The notes under the pieces were generated by a model. It saw only the letters and a list, made by a program, of their open reading frames with translations. It searched no databases and was not told the DNA's origin. From positions 13,178 to 77,177 of the forward strand of contig HF989914.1 in the NCBI GenBank assembly GCA_000432255.1: 64,000 nt of DNA. Direction: 5' to 3'. The DNA comes from Acholeplasma sp. CAG:878 (lineage in GTDB: Bacteria > Bacillota_I > Bacilli_A > RF39 > UBA660). Positions 60,750 through 64,000 of this stretch are shown one piece after another (within the stretch, counting starts at the first letter, position 1; every line of letters starts with the position of its first letter). A program made the translations under genes and the position numbers.

Positions 60750-61988
60750 TTATTTTTTCAATATTTCAATAGCTCTTTTCATGCTTAAATCATATTTAAC
60801 CATCTCTAAGCCACCAAATAATTTTAAGAATTCATCTTTGTTCATATCATATTTAATAGCTAAATCTTCAGCTTCTTTTGAAGCTTCTTCATCACTAATT
60901 TGAATGTTTTCTTTTTCAGCTATTGCTTCTAACATTAAACGATATTTAACATTCTTTTCTGCTTCGCCGTGTAATTGGTCTTTTAACGCTTTCTCATCTG
61001 AATTAGTAAATTGATAAAACATTTCTAAAGTTATTCCTTGCATTTTTAATCTTTCTTCATATTGTTTTAACATACGGTCTAACTCATCATGAATCATAAT
61101 ATGTGGTATTGAAACTTTAGTTTCACCTGCAGCAGCTTCTAATAATTCATCGATATATTTATTTTCAACTTCTTGAGTTTTGCGAGCTTCAATGTTCTCT
61201 TTAAGTTGTTTTTTTAATGATTCAGCATCTTCTATTCCTTCCATACCTAAATCTTCAAAAAAATCTTTATCTAATTCTGGTAATTTTACTTCTTGAACTT
61301 CTTTTACTTTTACTTTAAAAACAACTGGTTTCCCTTTTAAATTTTCAGAATGATAATCTTCTGGGAAAGTTACATTAATGTCTTTTTCTTCACCTTTAGA
61401 CATTCCAATTATTTGTTCTTCAAAACCTGGAATAAATGTATTACTTCCAATTTTTAATGAATAATCCTCACCTTTTCCACCTTCAAAAGGAACTCCATTA
61501 TCAAATCCTTCAAAGTCGATTACAGCAATATCTCCATCTTCAACTTTACCATCTTTGTTAACATTTTCAGTATATCTTTTACGCATATTTATAAGAGCTT
61601 CATCAACTTCTTCGTCAGTTACTGTAACTTCTTCTTTTTTAATATTAAAACCATTGTATTTACCTAATTCAACTTCTGGTTTTGTTACTAAAACAAATTT
61701 ATATTCTATTGCATCTTCTGTTACACTATTGATTTCTACTCTTGGTTGAGCAACAATTTGTAAATCTTTATTATCTTCCATTACTTTTTTATAAGCATCT
61801 TCTAATAAAATCTCTGCTGCTTCTTCAAATAATACACCAATTCCATATTTTTTTAAAAACACATCTTTAGGTGCTTTTCCTGGTCTAAATCCATCTATTT
61901 TAGCAGTTTTATTTGCTTTTTTAAATGCTTGATTTAAAGCATCTTGCCATTCTTCTCCTTCAAACTTAACTAATATTTCTTTTTCCAT
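60750..61988 (-). CDS. tig: Trigger factor
   Basis: 412 aa. N-terminal ribosome-binding domain with GFRPGKAPKDVFLKKYG, central FKBP-like prolyl isomerase domain (DGDIAVIDFEGFDNG, FIPGFEEQIIGMSKGEE) and a long helical C-terminal domain. Shorter than the usual 430 aa at both ends. Ribosome-associated chaperone for nascent proteins. GGAAGGA precedes the ATG; single-gene unit. Confidence 0.95.
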   Translation of the reverse strand: MEKEILVKFEGEEWQDALNQAFKKANKTAKIDGFRPGKAPKDVFLKKYGIGVLFEEAAEILLEDAYKKVMEDNKDLQIVAQPRVEINSVTEDAIEYKFVLVTKPEVELGKYNGFNIKKEEVTVTDEEVDEALINMRKRYTENVNKDGKVEDGDIAVIDFEGFDNGVPFEGGKGEDYSLKIGSNTFIPGFEEQIIGMSKGEEKDINVTFPEDYHSENLKGKPVVFKVKVKEVQEVKLPELDKDFFEDLGMEGIEDAESLKKQLKENIEARKTQEVENKYIDELLEAAAGETKVSIPHIMIHDELDRMLKQYEERLKMQGITLEMFYQFTNSDEKALKDQLHGEAEKNVKYRLMLEAIAEKENIQISDEEASKEAEDLAIKYDMNKDEFLKLFGGLEMVKYDLSMKRAIEILKK

Positions 61989-62012
61989 AAAATCCTTCCT
62001 TCCACTTTTAAT

Positions 62013-62041
62013 AGTATATAATATAATTCAAAATAAATCAA
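62013..62041 (-). promoter_or_regulatory. Sigma-A promoter of tig
   Basis: TTGATT (62036-62041), 17-base spacer, TATACT (62013-62018). Confidence 0.65.
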
Positions 62042-62048
62042 GTAAATC

Positions 62049-62075
62049 CAAAAAATTAAAGATTTCTCTTTAATT
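62049..62075 (-). terminator. Terminator after greA
   Basis: ATTAAAGA and TCTTTAAT arms around GAAA followed by TTTTT; overlaps the greA stop. Confidence 0.75.
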
Positions 62076-62540
62076 TATTTCAATAATTTTAACGTCATAT
62101 TTACCGTTAGGGCTATCTACTGATACAACATCACCAATTTTTTTGCCAATAATAGCTTTAGCAATTGGTGATTCATTAGATATTTTATTAGAAAATGGGT
62201 CTGCTTCTTTACTTCCTACAATTGTATATTCATCTATATCTTTGTCTTCTACATACTCTATTTTTACTTTTGTTCCAATTTGAACAATATCAGTTCGAAC
62301 TTTTTCAATAATTTTAGCATTTTCGATTAAAACTTCTAATTCTTTAATTTTTGCTTCAACTTGTGCTTGTTCATTACGAGCAGCATCGTATTCAGCATTT
62401 TCAGATAAATCACCCAATGCTCTTGCTTCTTGTAGAGCAGTAATTACCTCTGGTCTCTTTTCTAATTTTAAATAATCTAATTCTTTTTTTATTTCTTCTA
62501 AACCACTTTCGGTCATAAAAACTTCTTTTGTATTTGACAT
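62070..62540 (-). CDS. greA: Transcription elongation factor GreA
   Basis: 156 aa. N-terminal coiled coil with the tip DLSENAEYDAARNEQAQVE, C-terminal domain with SPIAKAIIGKKIGDVVSV. Rescues backtracked RNA polymerase by stimulating transcript cleavage. AGGTGAAA before the ATG. Follows two U32 peptidase genes, as in Bacillus. Confidence 0.97.
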   Translation of the reverse strand: MSNTKEVFMTESGLEEIKKELDYLKLEKRPEVITALQEARALGDLSENAEYDAARNEQAQVEAKIKELEVLIENAKIIEKVRTDIVQIGTKVKIEYVEDKDIDEYTIVGSKEADPFSNKISNESPIAKAIIGKKIGDVVSVDSPNGKYDVKIIEIN

Positions 62541-62570
62541 AATTTCACCTCAATTTTTTGATACTACAAA

Positions 62571-62599
62571 ATAATACTATAAAAAATTATTTTTGTCAA
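62571..62599 (-). promoter_or_regulatory. Sigma-A promoter of greA
   Basis: Consensus TTGACA (62594-62599), 17-base spacer, TATTAT (62571-62576). It begins inside the end of the U32 gene. Confidence 0.75.
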
Positions 62600-63786
62600 C
62601 CTAAAATTTTAACACGCATCATAGAATTTTTACTTAAGTTTATTTCGCATGGAATTTTAATAATTTGTTTAGGATGACGGGCTACATCTAATGAATTACC
62701 ATCTAAATCATACATCTCTTTAATTGTAAATGGTATACCTATGTTAGTCGGCGTTAGAAACTCAACATTATCTAAAACTTCAAAGTAGTTTCTTTGTTCG
62801 ATTGTTAACATTTTATTATCCTCATCGTAATCTAGTACAAGTCCTAGAAAGTCTTGATTAGATATTTCGATTCTTTCATTATAATAATTACAATCACTAC
62901 CATAATTACCATCAAAGAATTGTACATAACAATCTCTATTTGCACATCTAGTTAGTACCTTTTCATAGTTAATATTATATGTGTAATTATCTTTGTTGTT
63001 ACAGTATTCATCAATTACTTTTCTATAAATAGAAATAACTGTTGCAATATAATAAATCGAACGCATTCTTCCTTCTATTTTTAAACTAGTTACATTCATA
63101 TCAATTATTTCATTAATATGTTTTAATAACATTAAATCTTTAGAACAAAAAGTAAAATTCTTTTCACCTTTTACTAATTTTCCATCACCAATTAAATCAA
63201 AATCCCAACGGCATATTTGGCTACAACCTCCACGGTTAGCATCTCTATTTGTTAAATAATTAGATAATACACATCTACCACTATACGATGCACACATAGC
63301 GCCATGAATAAATATTTCGATTTTCATTCCTGTCTTTACATTTTCTTCTATTTCTTCTTTAGAAGCTTCTCTTGCCAATACTACTCTTGTAACACCTAAT
63401 TTTTGATAAAATTTAATTGCTTCTTTATTTAGTGTAGATTGTTGTGTTGATATATGAACATCTAAATTATATTTTTTAGCAACTGGAATAATACCTAAAT
63501 CACTTATTATAATTGCATCTACACCTATTTCACTTAAACTTTTTAAATAATCATCTAATAAATCTAATTCTTTATCGTGTAATACTATATTAACTGTTAC
63601 ATACACTTTTTTATTTAGATTATGAGCATATATTACACCTTCTTTTATTTCTTCTAAAGTAAAATTAACAGCGTTTGCTCTTAAACCAAATAAATTCCCG
63701 CCTAAATATACCGCATCAGCACCATATGTAAAAGCTATTTTTAATCTTTCTAAATCTCCTGCTGGAGCAAGTAATTCTACTTTCAT
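62596..63786 (-). CDS. U32 family peptidase (YrrO-like)
   Basis: 396 aa. LLAPAGDLERLKIAFTYGAD at the start, EIFIHGAMCASYSGRCVLSN and RDANRGGCSQICRWDF, which carry the conserved Cys set, and YYIATVISIYRKVIDEY. Known members: tRNA and rRNA hydroxylation (TrhP, RlhA) and collagen-type peptidases; the yrrN-yrrO-greA context suggests the tRNA 5-hydroxyuridine function. Its start overlaps the upstream U32 gene by ATGA. Confidence 0.92.
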   Translation of the reverse strand: MKVELLAPAGDLERLKIAFTYGADAVYLGGNLFGLRANAVNFTLEEIKEGVIYAHNLNKKVYVTVNIVLHDKELDLLDDYLKSLSEIGVDAIIISDLGIIPVAKKYNLDVHISTQQSTLNKEAIKFYQKLGVTRVVLAREASKEEIEENVKTGMKIEIFIHGAMCASYSGRCVLSNYLTNRDANRGGCSQICRWDFDLIGDGKLVKGEKNFTFCSKDLMLLKHINEIIDMNVTSLKIEGRMRSIYYIATVISIYRKVIDEYCNNKDNYTYNINYEKVLTRCANRDCYVQFFDGNYGSDCNYYNERIEISNQDFLGLVLDYDEDNKMLTIEQRNYFEVLDNVEFLTPTNIGIPFTIKEMYDLDGNSLDVARHPKQIIKIPCEINLSKNSMMRVKILG

Positions 63787-64000
63787 TTCTTCACCCTATA
63801 AATAGTTTCTTGATATAGAAAACCTTTTCCTAAATTAGGTATTAATTCATTTAATTCTCGTTTTGAAGACTCTAAGTTGTCTTCACTTAAATTCTTAAAT
63901 AATTCAAAAACTTTTTCTAAATTTTCAATATCTAATCCATTTAAAACAAAATAATCTATATTTTTTAAAACTAAACTTTCTTTTAATCCATCTAAAACAA
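63783..64000 (-). CDS. Second U32 peptidase (YrrN-like), C-terminal part only
   Basis: An open frame enters from the right window edge and ends at TGA 63783-63785. The last 72 residues end GKGFLYQETIYRVKK, typical of the C-terminus of the smaller U32 partner, and contain DYFVLNGLDIENLEKVFEL. Start and catalytic part are outside the window. Coupled to the next U32 gene by ATGA. Confidence 0.75.
   Translation of the reverse strand, partial: VLDGLKESLVLKNIDYFVLNGLDIENLEKVFELFKNLSEDNLESSKRELNELIPNLGKGFLYQETIYRVKK

Noticed and set aside
1..64000. Mycoplasma-like code (TGA as Trp), suggested by the low GC
   Set aside because: Several genes end in TGA with the next gene starting directly after (glyA/folD, RR/HK, prp/rpmA), and Trp residues are TGG throughout.
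1..64000. CRISPR array or insertion sequence
   Set aside because: No evenly spaced direct repeats and no transposase-like frame were seen; the only dispersed repeat is the leader element pair.

Overview
The window is AT-rich, tightly packed DNA from a low-GC Gram-positive bacterium (Firmicutes/Bacilli). Overlapping stop-start pairs, AGGAGG-type ribosome sites and sigma-A promoters are seen throughout. TGA is used as a stop (for example at the end of glyA and at the RR/HK junction) and Trp is TGG, so this is the standard bacterial code and not the Mycoplasma code. The gene set (spoIIGA-sigE, spoIVFA-spoIVFB, dnaB/dnaI, RNase J, ylxM, prp with an N-terminally extended L27, yrrN/yrrO-greA) is Bacillus-like. 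The small, AT-rich genes would fit an uncultured gut Bacilli lineage, which is inference only. Nearly all genes are on the minus strand; tmcAL, a 273-aa unknown and rnj are the plus-strand exceptions.

Layout. 1-970: 5' part of a pilin-like surface protein gene behind a short leader-peptide/terminator element. 1061-2553: sporulation pair sigE/spoIIGA with a Spo0A-type promoter. 2584-4561: two-component system with a 20-aa upstream ORF. 4771-5871: a HEPN-type (DUF3644-like) gene followed by a small structured RNA with its own promoter, next to tRNA-Leu(GAG). 6196-15629: ABC exporter, rseP, cdsA, khpA, rpsP, metG, leuS. 16032-18726: ppdK. 18783-24556: an accessory operon of unknown function (MerR regulator, VirD4-like ATPase, ADP-ribosylglycohydrolase, radical SAM/SPASM protein, protein with three VYGxP repeats). 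24793-36964: core metabolism, tRNA modification and recombination (folD, glyA, rpmF, yceD, tmcAL, miaA, queA, ruvB, ruvA, fmt). 37056-41386: dnaB-dnaI operon that also carries a degenerate RNase R-like protein and a small ORF. 41440-47151: ftsY, ylxM, rnj, mutM, murI. 47197-49245: a rearranged second pilin-like locus behind a second copy of the leader element. 49249-54240: parE and parC with a sugar transferase gene between them. 54254-57382: pseudopilin, murC, obgE. 57405-60522: the Bacillus-type spoIVFA-spoIVFB-rplU-prp-rpmA-obg cluster. 60750-64000: tig, greA and two U32 peptidases.

The strongest candidates for something undescribed are the HEPN gene plus adjacent small RNA (a possible RNA-regulated toxin or defence module) and the five-gene MerR/ATPase/ADP-ribosylglycohydrolase/radical SAM/repeat-protein operon (a possible protein-modification system). 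A third is the duplicated leader element in front of pilin-like surface genes, one of which has recombined and ends in a segment resembling a diversity-generating variable region. All functional statements come from reading the sequence; no database search was run.
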